From: Betaproteobacteria bacterium
GTDB lineage: Bacteria > Pseudomonadota > Gammaproteobacteria > Burkholderiales > Casimicrobiaceae
Assembly: GCA_016716425.1 (NCBI GenBank)
Contig: JADJWJ010000007.1
Span: forward strand, 1-64,000
Length of the DNA stretch: 64,000 bases
Reading direction: 5' to 3'
Shown here: piece by piece, positions 50,791-59,240 of the stretch
How positions within the stretch are numbered: position 1 is the stretch's first letter
Layout: every line of letters starts with the position of its first letter
Notes under the pieces: generated by a model
Told to the model about the DNA's origin: nothing
The model's input: only the letters and a program-made list of their open reading frames with translations
Database searches by the model: none
Made by a program: the position numbers and the translations under genes

Positions 50791-51195
50791 CTCCGACCCT
50801 ATCGCTTCGCGGTCCGCGTTTACTACGAGGATACCGATGCCGCCGGCGTCGTCTACTACGCCAACTACCTCAAGTTCATGGAGCGCGCCCGGACCGAGTG
50901 GCTGGAAGCGCTCGGCTTCCCGCTCGCGCAGTTCGAGCGCGAGCATGGCGTCGTGTTCGTGGTCCACCGCTGCGAGATCGACTTCCGGCAACCGGCGCGA
51001 CTGAACGATTGGCTGGACGTGACGGTCGAACCGCTCGACCGCGGCCCGGCCCGGCTCGTCGCGCGGCAGGAAATCCGCCGCGGCGACGACGTGCTCACGT
51101 CGGCGCGCGTGACGCTCGCGTGCGTCGACAGCGCGCGCTGGCGTCCGGCACGCATTCCGGCCCTGCTGGCCACGAGGATGGAGAACCCCGCTTGA
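50788..51195 (+). CDS. ybgC: Tol-Pal system acyl-CoA thioesterase YbgC (5' end unresolved)
   Basis: Clear 4-hydroxybenzoyl-CoA-thioesterase-like protein: FAVRVYYEDTDAAGVVYYAN contains the catalytic Asp, then YLKFMERARTEWLEALGFPL, VVHRCEIDFRQPARLNDWLD and a usual C-terminus. But the frame has no ATG, GTG or TTG before the essential N-terminal strand: the first Met (50878) is too late. The only upstream ATG (50588) is in another frame, separated by G-runs. So either a base is miscounted in a G-tract, or the repeat has displaced the start. Coordinates give the supported part only. The stop overlaps the tolQ TTG. Confidence 0.8.
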   Translation, partial: PLRPYRFAVRVYYEDTDAAGVVYYANYLKFMERARTEWLEALGFPLAQFEREHGVVFVVHRCEIDFRQPARLNDWLDVTVEPLDRGPARLVARQEIRRGDDVLTSARVTLACVDSARWRPARIPALLATRMENPA

Positions 51196-51986
51196 ACGTG
51201 CACGCCGACCTGTCGTTCATCACCCTGATCGTGCAGGCGTCCGTGGTCGTGCAGGCCGTGATGGTGCTGCTCGTGCTGCTGTCGCTGTGGTCCTGGTGGC
51301 AGATCTTCCTCAAGCTGTTCCAGTTGCGCCGCGCCGCCCGGGACACCAACCGGTTCGAGGACGAATTCTGGAAGGGCGGCGATCTCGCGGACCTCTACCA
51401 GCGGACCGCAGCGGCGCGCACCGGCGGCGGCATGGAGCACATCTTCACGGCGGGCTTCCGCGAGTACGCGAAGCACCGCAAGCAGGGCAGTTCGTCGGCG
51501 GTCACGCTCGACTCCGCGCGCCGGGCGATGCGCGCCACGTACCAGCGGGAGATCGACGCGCTGGAAGCCAACCTGTCCGGTCTTGCCACGGTCGGCTCGG
51601 TGTCGCCCTACATCGGCCTCTTCGGCACCGTGTGGGGGATCATGAACGCGTTCCGCGGGCTCGCCAACGTCGCGCAGGCCACGCTGGTGAGCGTCGCCCC
51701 CGGCATCGCCGAGGCGCTGATCGCCACCGCGATCGGCCTGTTCGCCGCGATTCCCGCCGTCATCGGCTACAACCGCTACACGCACGACGTCGACCGGCTG
51801 GCGACGCGCTACGAGACGTTCATCGAGGAGTTCTCGAACATCCTGCAGCGGCAGGGGGGTGAACAGGTGACAGTGGCGCCGGTGTCCGCCCGCACGGCCA
51901 TGACGAAACGACACGTCGGCGCTCAATGCGCCGCCCCCGGAATCACGGTTGCCGCTGCCAATTGCCAACTGCCAACTGCCAACTGA
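51192..51986 (+). CDS. tolQ: Tol-Pal system proton channel subunit TolQ
   Basis: 264 aa from the TTG at 51192 (TTGA overlap with ybgC); a GTG at 51198 is possible. Three helices: VQASVVVQAVMVLLVLLSLW, GLATVGSVSPYIGLFGTVWG and ALIATAIGLFAAIPAVIGYN. ExbB/TolQ family; with TolR it uses the proton gradient to energise TolA. The C-terminal about 35 residues after FSNILQRQGGEQ are not TolQ-like: they end AAANCQLPTAN, read from a tandem GCCAACT repeat (51957-51983). Confidence 0.94.
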   Translation: MNVHADLSFITLIVQASVVVQAVMVLLVLLSLWSWWQIFLKLFQLRRAARDTNRFEDEFWKGGDLADLYQRTAAARTGGGMEHIFTAGFREYAKHRKQGSSSAVTLDSARRAMRATYQREIDALEANLSGLATVGSVSPYIGLFGTVWGIMNAFRGLANVAQATLVSVAPGIAEALIATAIGLFAAIPAVIGYNRYTHDVDRLATRYETFIEEFSNILQRQGGEQVTVAPVSARTAMTKRHVGAQCAAPGITVAAANCQLPTAN

Positions 51987-51989
51987 CCC

Positions 51990-52400
51990 ATGCGCCGCCC
52001 ACGCAAGTCGATCAACCAGATCAACGTCGTGCCCTACATCGACGTGATGCTGGTGCTGCTCGTGATCTTCATGGTCACGGCGCCGCTGGTGAGCCCCGGC
52101 GAGATCGAACTGCCGTCGGTGGGCAGCAAGCTCACGACACCCGTGCAGCCGCTCGAGGTCACGCTGCGCAACGACAACTCGCTGTGGCTGCGCGACCAGG
52201 CCGCCAACACGCCGGCCGCGCGCGTCACGCGCGACGAGCTGGTCGCCCGCGTCCTCGCGCGGCAGGCAAGGCAGGAGCAGCCGGTGGTCATCGCCGCCGA
52301 CAAGAGCGCGCGCTACGAGGACGTGCTCTCGGTGCTCGACCTCCTGCAACGCAACGGCGTGAAGAAGGTGGGCCTGCTCGCCCGCCCGCCGGCGACGTAG
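51990..52400 (+). CDS. tolR: Tol-Pal system subunit TolR
   Basis: 136 aa. One N-terminal helix with the proton-conducting Asp: INQINVVPYIDVMLVLLVIF, MVTAPL. The periplasmic domain ends VLSVLDLLQRNGVKKVGLLA. ExbD/TolR family; forms the ion channel with TolQ. Starts 3 bp after the tolQ stop. Confidence 0.95.
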   Translation: MRRPRKSINQINVVPYIDVMLVLLVIFMVTAPLVSPGEIELPSVGSKLTTPVQPLEVTLRNDNSLWLRDQAANTPAARVTRDELVARVLARQARQEQPVVIAADKSARYEDVLSVLDLLQRNGVKKVGLLARPPAT

Positions 52401-52421
52401 CGCGCGAGGGCCGACGCGGCG

Positions 52422-53276
52422 ATGGCGAAACCGGAACGGCCGCGGCAGCCGCGGCGCACGACCGGCAAGTGGTGGGCGCTGCTGCTCGCGGTAGCCGTGC
52501 AGCTCTCCTTTCTCGCCGTGCTCGTCTTCTCCGTGCAATGGCAGAGCCGCACGCCCGAGCCTGTGACCGCCGAACTCTACGCGCCGCCGGTCAAGGCGCC
52601 CATCGCCCAGCCGGTGCCGGTGCCGGTGCCGCCGCCTCCGCCCCCGCCCGACCCCGAGCCGAAGCCCGCGCCGCCGCCACCGAAGCCGGCGCCGGTCGTC
52701 GAGAAGCCGGACCCGCGCGCCGCCGAGATCGCGCTCAAGGCGAAGCAGGAGGAGGAACGCCGGAAAAAGGCCGAGGCCGAGCGCCGTGCGGACGCGGAGA
52801 AGAAGGCGCGCGAGGCAAAGGAAGCCGAGGAAAAGCGCAAGGCCGAAGAGAAGCGCGCCGCCGAGGCGAAGGAGCGCCAGCAGCGCGAGACCGCTGCGCT
52901 GCGGGCGCAGGCCGAGCGCGAGGCGCGCGAGCTGCGCGCGCAGGCCGAGCGCGAAGCCCAGGTGCGCGCACAGCAATCCGCCGACGCCGCCGCGCGCTCG
53001 AAGGCCGAGGCCGACTGGATCCGGCGCATCCAGGCCAAGGTGAAGGGCAACGTGATCGTCCCGGCGGACCTGCCCGGCAACCCCGAGGCGATCTTCGAGG
53101 TCGTGCAGCTGCCGACCGGCGAGATCATCGACACGAAGCTCGTCAAGTCGAGCGGCAGCCGCGCGTACGACGACGCCGTACAGCGGGCGATCCTCAAGTC
53201 GTCGCCGCTGCCGCGGCCCGAGCGCTCCGAGCTGTTCCAGCGCGCGCTTACCCTCAAGTTCCGGCCGCAGGATTGA
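52422..53276 (+). CDS. tolA: Cell envelope protein TolA
   Basis: 284 aa. N-terminal membrane helix (WWALLLAVAVQLSFLAVLVF), Pro-rich link (VPVPPPPPPPDPEPKPAPPP), a long Ala/Glu/Lys/Arg helical domain (about 110-195) spanning the periplasm, and a C-terminal TonB-like domain (WIRRIQAKVKGNVIVPADLP, VVQLPTGEIIDTKLVKSSGS, RAYDDAVQRAILKSSPLPRP). It links TolQR to Pal at the division site. tolB and pal, which normally follow, are not here. Confidence 0.94.
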   Translation: MAKPERPRQPRRTTGKWWALLLAVAVQLSFLAVLVFSVQWQSRTPEPVTAELYAPPVKAPIAQPVPVPVPPPPPPPDPEPKPAPPPPKPAPVVEKPDPRAAEIALKAKQEEERRKKAEAERRADAEKKAREAKEAEEKRKAEEKRAAEAKERQQRETAALRAQAEREARELRAQAEREAQVRAQQSADAAARSKAEADWIRRIQAKVKGNVIVPADLPGNPEAIFEVVQLPTGEIIDTKLVKSSGSRAYDDAVQRAILKSSPLPRPERSELFQRALTLKFRPQD

Positions 53277-53280
53277 CCAA

Positions 53281-53305
53281 CCACAAATCGCGAAGCGATT
53301 TGTGG
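53281..53305. terminator. Hairpin after tolA
   Basis: CCACAAATCGC-GAA-GCGATTTGTGG, an 11-bp perfect stem with a 3-nt loop, starts 4 bp after the tolA stop. It is AT-richer than its surroundings. No U-tract follows. It is either a terminator between the convergent tolA and the next gene, or part of the repeat that follows. Confidence 0.5.
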
Positions 53306-53385
53306 TCGAGTGACATCAGCACGGAAAGCTTCGGGCGCGAATTGCGCGGCGGGGCGAAGCCCGCCCGTGCAATTCGCGGACGTCA
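53306..53385 (-). repeat. TGACGTC-type dispersed repeat at a stop codon
   Basis: On the minus strand the element starts with the TGA of the 563-aa gene (TGACGTCCGCGAATTGCACG), has an inner inverted pair around GGCGGGCTTCGCCCCGCC with GCGAATTGC arms, and ends CCGAAGCTTTCCGTGCTGAT then GTCA. A related stretch begins at the Lon-N gene stop (46075). Confidence 0.6.
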
Positions 53386-55074
53386 GATTCGGCTCTTCTT
53401 CTCGACGATCTGGATCGCGCACCAGCTCCAGTCGGCGCGCTGCTCGACCAGGTGGCGCAATGCCACCGTGTAGACGGAGCGGCCGGTCGTCAGTATCACG
53501 CTGCGGCCCTCGGAGTACTCCTGCGTGGGCACGATCAGGGTCTTGACCGCGAGTGGCTTGTCCGGCCGCGACGGCGGCGGCAGATAGAGCCCGTGAAAGC
53601 GCGCGCCCATCGTCGACACGTCGATGCCGTCGACGACGAAGCCCATGTCGTCCTTGGCCTGCCGAACCGCATGCAGCGTGACCGGAACCACGCGATCCGC
53701 GATGATCGACATGCCGGCCTCGACCTCCTCGCTCGACACCTTGTTCAGGCGGCGCACGACGCCCAGCACCCAGTCGGTGAGGTCCGACTGCCGGACCGCG
53801 ACGAGCGCGCCCAGCGCCAGCGCCTGGCCGATACCGCCCGACGCCGCAATGCGCAGGCCGGCGATGCTGCGGTCCTTCACCTGCCACATCGGATCGGAGA
53901 ACGACGACAGCGACGCCGCGAGCGAGTCGTGCTCGTCGGGCACGTGCCGCTTCGCGCGCGCGCCGTTGGCGACGGCGAACACCTCGATCTGCTCGGTGCC
54001 GGTGGCGTCGGCGCCTTCGATCGGCATCTTCTGCATGAGCTCGTGGCAGACGCGCGACAGCCCGATGCGCACGCGCGCGGCCACGGCGCACGCGATGCGC
54101 GGGTCGCGGCGAAGCTCGGCGTTGAGGTTCGGCGAGACCGACGGGCCGACCTTCTCGAGAATCGCGATCCGCAACTGGTTGATCGGGCCCGCGGGGCCCT
54201 GGTCGGTCGATTCGGCCTGCCGCAGCGCGCCGATCGCGCGCTCCAGCGACTCCGCGAGCGGCGTGGTGTCGAGGTAGCGCAACATCGAGCCGGAGTCGTT
54301 GCCGGTGCGGCGGCCGAGCCCGCTCTTGCCGGCGACATCGACGAAGAAGCCCTCGGGCGAGCGCGGCACGGCGTCGAGCTGCAGGCGCCGGCTCCACGCC
54401 CGGAGCTGCGACATCGCCCAGTCGAGCTGCGGCGGCGACATGTTGCCGGTGTTGAGCTGGTGGATCAGCAGCACGTACACGTACTCCTGTTCGACCGTCC
54501 ACACGGTCGCGTTCGGACCGGCGCTCGGCAGCACGGCCGGCACCCGGTCCACCGAAAGTTCGGACGCGCGCAGGTACGTGCGGTGCAGGTCCATCCACTT
54601 CGCGGGGATCCAGCGCTCGAAGCGGAACACGCGCAGCTTGGCGTCGGTCCCGTAGTAGTGGACGAGCCGCGCGAACAGCAGCGGCACCAGCGGCTTCCAG
54701 CGCGCGTTCGCACCCTGCCGCAGCGCTTCCTCCAGCGCCGACTGGTACGCGTAGATGAAGCCCTGCGACATGTCGTAGATTGCCTGCCAGATGCGCTCTG
54801 CAAGCTTGGCCGAGCTGTCGTAGTTCTCGACGTACTGCTTGATGAGCTGGCGGCGGTCGGCGCCGAGCGCGGCGTCGAGCAGTTCGATGGCCTGCACGCG
54901 CGCGAGGTCGATGGGCTTGCGCGACTGTCGCATCGCGTCGAACGCGTGCATGACGTGCTGCTGGCGACCAATGACGTCCAGCGCGGGCAGCTGGCGCAGC
55001 CAGCCCGCGACGGACTTCGCGGACACCAGCGGGTCCGCGATTTCCTTGATACCGGTCGTCAGGAAACCGAACAT
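53383..55074 (-). CDS. Unknown 563-aa cytosolic protein
   Basis: No family recognised with confidence. No signal peptide or membrane helix. The N-terminal half is helical (MFGFLTTGIKEIADPLVSAK, WLRQLPALDVIGRQQHVMHA, RKPIDLARVQAIELLDAALG) and rich in Trp, Tyr and His. A central part has NTGNMSPPQLDWAMSQLRAW and GKSGLGRRTGNDSGSMLRYL. The last about 110 residues (GIDVSTMGARFHGLYLPPPS, TLIVPTQEYSEGRSVILTTG, RHLVEQRADWSWCAIQIVEK) look like a small beta domain, possibly PilZ-like, though I see no RxxxR motif. Intact and well codon-biased, so probably functional. Convergent with tolA. Confidence 0.6.
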   Translation of the reverse strand: MFGFLTTGIKEIADPLVSAKSVAGWLRQLPALDVIGRQQHVMHAFDAMRQSRKPIDLARVQAIELLDAALGADRRQLIKQYVENYDSSAKLAERIWQAIYDMSQGFIYAYQSALEEALRQGANARWKPLVPLLFARLVHYYGTDAKLRVFRFERWIPAKWMDLHRTYLRASELSVDRVPAVLPSAGPNATVWTVEQEYVYVLLIHQLNTGNMSPPQLDWAMSQLRAWSRRLQLDAVPRSPEGFFVDVAGKSGLGRRTGNDSGSMLRYLDTTPLAESLERAIGALRQAESTDQGPAGPINQLRIAILEKVGPSVSPNLNAELRRDPRIACAVAARVRIGLSRVCHELMQKMPIEGADATGTEQIEVFAVANGARAKRHVPDEHDSLAASLSSFSDPMWQVKDRSIAGLRIAASGGIGQALALGALVAVRQSDLTDWVLGVVRRLNKVSSEEVEAGMSIIADRVVPVTLHAVRQAKDDMGFVVDGIDVSTMGARFHGLYLPPPSRPDKPLAVKTLIVPTQEYSEGRSVILTTGRSVYTVALRHLVEQRADWSWCAIQIVEKKSRI

Positions 55075-55298
55075 GGCGCCTTGTCAGTAGCCGGCACGCG
55101 CGGCGCGAAGCCACGCGCAACCGGATCCGGAAGACCCGGTGCGCAGGCGCCGGACGGCAGAGGAACCTTCATTTATAGACGAAATCGCGCGGAGGCGCAA
55201 AGCGACAGCGCGGTCCGCTACAATTCGTTTCGCCGCCGCGTGCGGGTTCCGCGCTCCGCGCTGCCGGCCGATGCGCCGCTTTCCGGAAAGAACTGTCG
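55075..55298. promoter_or_regulatory. Divergent promoter region
   Basis: 224 bp between the 563-aa gene (minus) and the FKBP gene (plus). For the plus strand TACAAT (55219-55224, in CCGCTACAATTCG) is a fair -10, 75 bp before the ATG. The minus-strand promoter is not clear. No repeats seen. Confidence 0.3.
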
Positions 55299-55823
55299 AT
55301 GCCGCCGCCACTTGTCGCCCGCTTGACTCGTCCAAGCGCCTCCGAATCTCGCATCCGGGTCGCATTGCCCGCATTTGTCGTCTTTTGCGGGTTGTCGACC
55401 ACATGGGGCCATGCGCTCGCCCAGACCCCGCCGACCACCCCTTCCACCCAAGGATCAAGCAAGTTGAATGCCATGTCGAATCAACTGCAGAAAATCGATA
55501 CGAAACAAGGAACTGGAACTGAAGCCGTCAGCGGGAAGCCGGTGGTCGTCCACTACACGGGTTGGCTCTACGACGCATCCAAGCCGGACAGCAAGGGCAG
55601 CAAATTCGACAGCTCGCGCGACCGGCAGGTGCCCTTCGGCTTCTTCCTCGGCGCCGGCAAGGTCATCAAGGGCTGGGACGAAGGCGTGGTCGGCATGAAG
55701 GTCGGCGGCCAGCGCACGCTGATCATTCCGCCGGCGCTCGCCTACGGCGACCGCGCGGTGGGCGGCGTGATCCCGGCCAACTCGACGCTCATTTTCGACG
55801 TCGAGCTGATCGAGGTGAAATAG
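55299..55823 (+). CDS. FKBP-type peptidyl-prolyl isomerase
   Basis: 174 aa. A possible signal sequence (VALPAFVVFCGLSTTWGHAL, then AQ) precedes one FKBP domain: KPVVVHYTGWLYDASKPDSK, FDSSRDRQVPFGFFLGAGKV, IKGWDEGVVGMKVGGQRTLI, IPPALAYGDRAVGGVIPANS, TLIFDVELIEVK. All active-site aromatic and Asp positions (Y, F, D, W, Y, F) seem present, so PPIase activity is expected. Probably periplasmic. A later Met (55473) would give a cytosolic form of 116 aa. Confidence 0.9.
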   Translation: MPPPLVARLTRPSASESRIRVALPAFVVFCGLSTTWGHALAQTPPTTPSTQGSSKLNAMSNQLQKIDTKQGTGTEAVSGKPVVVHYTGWLYDASKPDSKGSKFDSSRDRQVPFGFFLGAGKVIKGWDEGVVGMKVGGQRTLIIPPALAYGDRAVGGVIPANSTLIFDVELIEVK

Positions 55824-55847
55824 GCCTTTCGGCGCATCGCTCCGGTC

Positions 55848-58508
55848 ATGCTCCCACGCGACATCGGCACGCCGGTCAAGCACCGCACCGACTACCGCCC
55901 GCCGGCGTTCCTCGTCGACGCGCTCGACCTCGAGTTCGACCTGGCGCCGGACGCCACCGATGTGACGGCGCGGCTCGCGTTCCGCCGCAATCCGTACGCG
56001 GCGGAGACCGACCGCGAGGCGCCCCTGGCGCTCGACGGCGAGGAGCAGGCCGACGTGCATGTCGAACTCGACGGCGTCGCACTGCCCCCGGAGCGGCTGC
56101 TCGTCACGGCGAGCGGCCTCGCCGTGCTCGACCCGCCTGCCGCCGGCACGCTGACCGTGCGCTCGCGCATCGCGCCGGCGCGCAACGCGTCGCTCGAGGG
56201 ACTTTATGTTTCCTCCGGCGTGTTCTGCACGCAGTGCGAGGCCGAGGGCTTTCGCCGCATCACGTACTTCCCGGACCGACCCGACGTGCTGGCGCGCTAC
56301 ACGGTCACGCTGCGCGCCGATCGCGCGAAGTACCCGGTGCTCCTGTCCAACGGCAACCTCGTCGCCCACGGAGCGCTCGAGGACGGCCGCCACTTCGCCA
56401 CGTGGCACGATCCGTTTCCGAAGCCGTCATACCTGTTCGCGCTGGTCGCGGGCGACCTGGCCGCGTTCGAGGACTCGTTCACGACGCTGTCCGGCCGGAC
56501 GGTGGCGCTGAAGATCTACTCGACGCCGGCGAATCTCCCGCGCTGCCGCCACGCGATGGAGTCGATCAAGCGCGCGTTCCGCTGGGACGAGGAGCGCTTC
56601 GGCCGCGAGTACGACCTCGACGCCTTCATGATTTTCTGCGCCGACGACTTCAACATGGGCGCGATGGAGAACAAGGGCCTCAACATCTTCAACAGCCGGC
56701 TGGTGCTCGCCGATCCCGCGAGCGCGACCGACGACGACTACGCGGCGATCGAAGGCGTGGTCGGCCACGAGTACTTCCACAACTGGACCGGCAACCGCGT
56801 GACCTGCCGCGACTGGTTCCAGCTGTCGCTGAAGGAGGGGCTCACGGTCTTCCGCGACCAGGAGTTCTCGAGCGATCTCAACTCGCGCGCGGTCGAGCGC
56901 ATTGCGGCCGTCGAGTACCTGCGCCGCGAGCAGTTCCCGGAGGACGCGGGTCCGATGGCGCACAACGTGCGCCCGGACGATTACCTCGAGATCAACAATT
57001 TCTACACGGCGACCGTCTACGAAAAGGGCGCCGAGGTCATCCGCATGCAGCACACGCTGCTCGGCGCCGACCGCTTCCGCCGCGGCATGGACCTCTATTT
57101 CGAGCGCCACGACGGCATGGCGGTCACCTGCGACGACTTCGTGCAGGCGATGCAGGACGCGTCGGGTGTCGACCTCGCCCAGTTCCGGCGCTGGTACAGC
57201 CAGGCCGGCACGCCGGTCGTCACCGTGCGCGGCGCGTTCGACGCGGCCGCGCAGGCGTACACGCTGGAGATCGAGCAACGGACCCCGCCGACACCGGGGC
57301 AGCCGGTGAAGCAGCCGTTCCACATCCCGTTCGCCGTCGGCCTGGTCGACGCGGACGGCCGCGACATCCCGCTGCGGCTCGACGGCGAGGCCGCGCCGCT
57401 CGGCACCACGCGCGTGCTGGACGTGCGCGAGGCGCGGCAGTCGTTCCGGTTCGCGGGGGTTGCCGCGGCGCCGGTGCCGTCTCTGCTGCGCGGCTTCTCG
57501 GCGCCGGTCGGCGTGGAGTTCGACTACACGGCCGACGAACTCGCATTCCTCGCCGCGCACGACCGCGACCCGTTCTGCCGGTGGGAGGCCGTGCAGCGCA
57601 GCTTCACGGCGGCGATCCTGGCGCTCGCGCGCGACCACGCCGAAAGGCGGCCGCTCGTCCTGCCGGAGTCGCTCGCCGGCATCGCGCGCACGCTGCTCGC
57701 GGATCGCATCGGCGACCCGGCGCTGCTTGCGCTCGCGCTGACGCCGCCCGACCCCGGCTACCTCGCCGCACTGTGCGACCCGATCGACGTCGACGGCATC
57801 GGGCACGCGCGCGAGTTCGTGCTGCGCGCGCTGGCGGTGGCACTGCGTCCAGAGTTCGAGCGGGCGTACGGCGAGCGGCGCGTGCGCGCGGCGTACGCGG
57901 CCACGCCGGCGCAGACCGGACCGCGCCGCCTCGCCAACACGTGCCTGCGCTACCTGGGCTGCGCCGGCGACGACGCGGCGCGCGCGCTCGCGGTCGCGCA
58001 CTTCGACTCCGCCGACAACATGACCGACACGATCGCCGCGCTCGCGGCACTCAAGGACGGCGTGTCGGCCGAGCGCGACGACCTGTTCGCGCGGTTCGAG
58101 GCCAAGTGGCGCGACGAGCCGCTGGTGCTCGACAAGTGGTTCGGACTCGAGGCGACGTCGGCGCGCGCGGACACACTGGCGCGCGTGCGCCGGCTGCTCG
58201 CCCATCCGCGCTTCAACACGCGCAACCCGAACCGCGTGCGCTCGCTGGTCGGCGCGTTCGCGCTGCGCAACTTCGCGCGGTTCCACGCCGCCGACGGCGA
58301 CGGCTACGACTTCGCGGCGGACCAGGTGCTGGCGCTCGACGCCACCAACCCGCAGCTCGCGGCGACCGTTGCCGGCGCCTTTTCGCTGTGGAAGCGGTTC
58401 CTGGAGCCGCGGCGGGGCCGGATGCAGGCGGCGCTGCAGCGGATCGCCGCCGCGCCCGGCCTGTCGCCTGACGTCACCGAGCTGGTGACGCGCGCGCTGG
58501 CCGACTGA
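55848..58508 (+). CDS. pepN: Aminopeptidase N
   Basis: 886 aa M1-family zinc metallopeptidase. GAMENKGLNIF (exopeptidase motif) begins at residue 271; zinc ligands His307, His311 and Glu330 in HEYFHNWTGNRVTCRDWF...KEG; catalytic Glu308; the transition-state Tyr lies near NNFYTATVYEKGAEVIRM. The C-terminal about 430 residues form the beta and HEAT-like domains of PepN (DUF3458). Cytosolic, broad peptide trimming. 24 bp after the FKBP gene. Confidence 0.96.
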   Translation: MLPRDIGTPVKHRTDYRPPAFLVDALDLEFDLAPDATDVTARLAFRRNPYAAETDREAPLALDGEEQADVHVELDGVALPPERLLVTASGLAVLDPPAAGTLTVRSRIAPARNASLEGLYVSSGVFCTQCEAEGFRRITYFPDRPDVLARYTVTLRADRAKYPVLLSNGNLVAHGALEDGRHFATWHDPFPKPSYLFALVAGDLAAFEDSFTTLSGRTVALKIYSTPANLPRCRHAMESIKRAFRWDEERFGREYDLDAFMIFCADDFNMGAMENKGLNIFNSRLVLADPASATDDDYAAIEGVVGHEYFHNWTGNRVTCRDWFQLSLKEGLTVFRDQEFSSDLNSRAVERIAAVEYLRREQFPEDAGPMAHNVRPDDYLEINNFYTATVYEKGAEVIRMQHTLLGADRFRRGMDLYFERHDGMAVTCDDFVQAMQDASGVDLAQFRRWYSQAGTPVVTVRGAFDAAAQAYTLEIEQRTPPTPGQPVKQPFHIPFAVGLVDADGRDIPLRLDGEAAPLGTTRVLDVREARQSFRFAGVAAAPVPSLLRGFSAPVGVEFDYTADELAFLAAHDRDPFCRWEAVQRSFTAAILALARDHAERRPLVLPESLAGIARTLLADRIGDPALLALALTPPDPGYLAALCDPIDVDGIGHAREFVLRALAVALRPEFERAYGERRVRAAYAATPAQTGPRRLANTCLRYLGCAGDDAARALAVAHFDSADNMTDTIAALAALKDGVSAERDDLFARFEAKWRDEPLVLDKWFGLEATSARADTLARVRRLLAHPRFNTRNPNRVRSLVGAFALRNFARFHAADGDGYDFAADQVLALDATNPQLAATVAGAFSLWKRFLEPRRGRMQAALQRIAAAPGLSPDVTELVTRALAD

Positions 58509-58527
58509 CGCCTTCGCGCGCCGCCCG

Positions 58528-59199
58528 TCACTTCCGCCGGGCGTCGGGCTTGCGCGGCGAAGGCCTGGCCCCCCGGAACGCGAGCGCCGTCTCGAACGCC
58601 GCCTTGGTGAAGCCTAGCACGGCGTTGAAGTCGTCGTCGGAGAGCCGTCGCGCGGCGTCGCTGCCGCGGTAGATGTTGGCGAACTCGCGCTCGCGGCCGG
58701 CCTGCACGGCGAAGCGGCCAATGCCCAGGTTCTCCAGCGTGTGCCAGACGTCCGGGTTGTACGAGCGCGTGAAGCGCATGACGAACGAGATCGGGTCGTT
58801 GCGGCCGAGCACCGACGCCAGGCGCAGGATGATCTCGAACGGCAGCGCCACCTTGCCGTTCTCGACCAACTCGAGCAGCGTCGGATCCTTGAGGTTGATC
58901 GCCTCGCCGACCTCCTTGACGCTCATGCCGGCCGCCTCGCGCATGCCGCGCAGCACGTTGCCGGCCTTCTCCAGCGCCACGCGTTGCTCGGGGCGCACCA
59001 GCAGCGCCTTCGCCGCGCCGATCGAAACGTCGGCCGCCGCGCCCGCGATGCCCAGCACGGAGTCCGACCACGACCGCACCTGCCGCGCGACGCCGACCAG
59101 CGGCAAGTCGCCTGCGGCCGTCGCGGCTGCCGCTTCCACTGCGGCGCCTTGCGGCGCCGTGCGCGTCCGTTTGCCTGCCCGCTTGCGTGGCGCGTTCAT
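58528..59199 (-). CDS. HTH (XRE-like) regulator
   Basis: 223 aa. Basic, Ala-rich start (NAPRKRAGKRTRTAPQGAAV), then a segment with amphipathic helices, and an XRE helix-turn-helix at about 95-150: LRGMREAAGMSVKEVGEAIN, LKDPTLLELVENGKVALPFE. The C-terminal part (FANIYRGSDAARRLSDDDFN, AVLGFTKAAFETALAFR) is conserved-looking but I do not know its ligand. ATG at 59199 follows CAGGGAGAC. Convergent with pepN; 41 bp after the MFS gene, so probably in one operon with it. Confidence 0.75.
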   Translation of the reverse strand: MNAPRKRAGKRTRTAPQGAAVEAAAATAAGDLPLVGVARQVRSWSDSVLGIAGAAADVSIGAAKALLVRPEQRVALEKAGNVLRGMREAAGMSVKEVGEAINLKDPTLLELVENGKVALPFEIILRLASVLGRNDPISFVMRFTRSYNPDVWHTLENLGIGRFAVQAGREREFANIYRGSDAARRLSDDDFNAVLGFTKAAFETALAFRGARPSPRKPDARRK

Positions 59200-59240
59200 C
59201 GCGGTCTCCCTGGTTCGAGTCAGCTGCCTAGCATAGCGCG

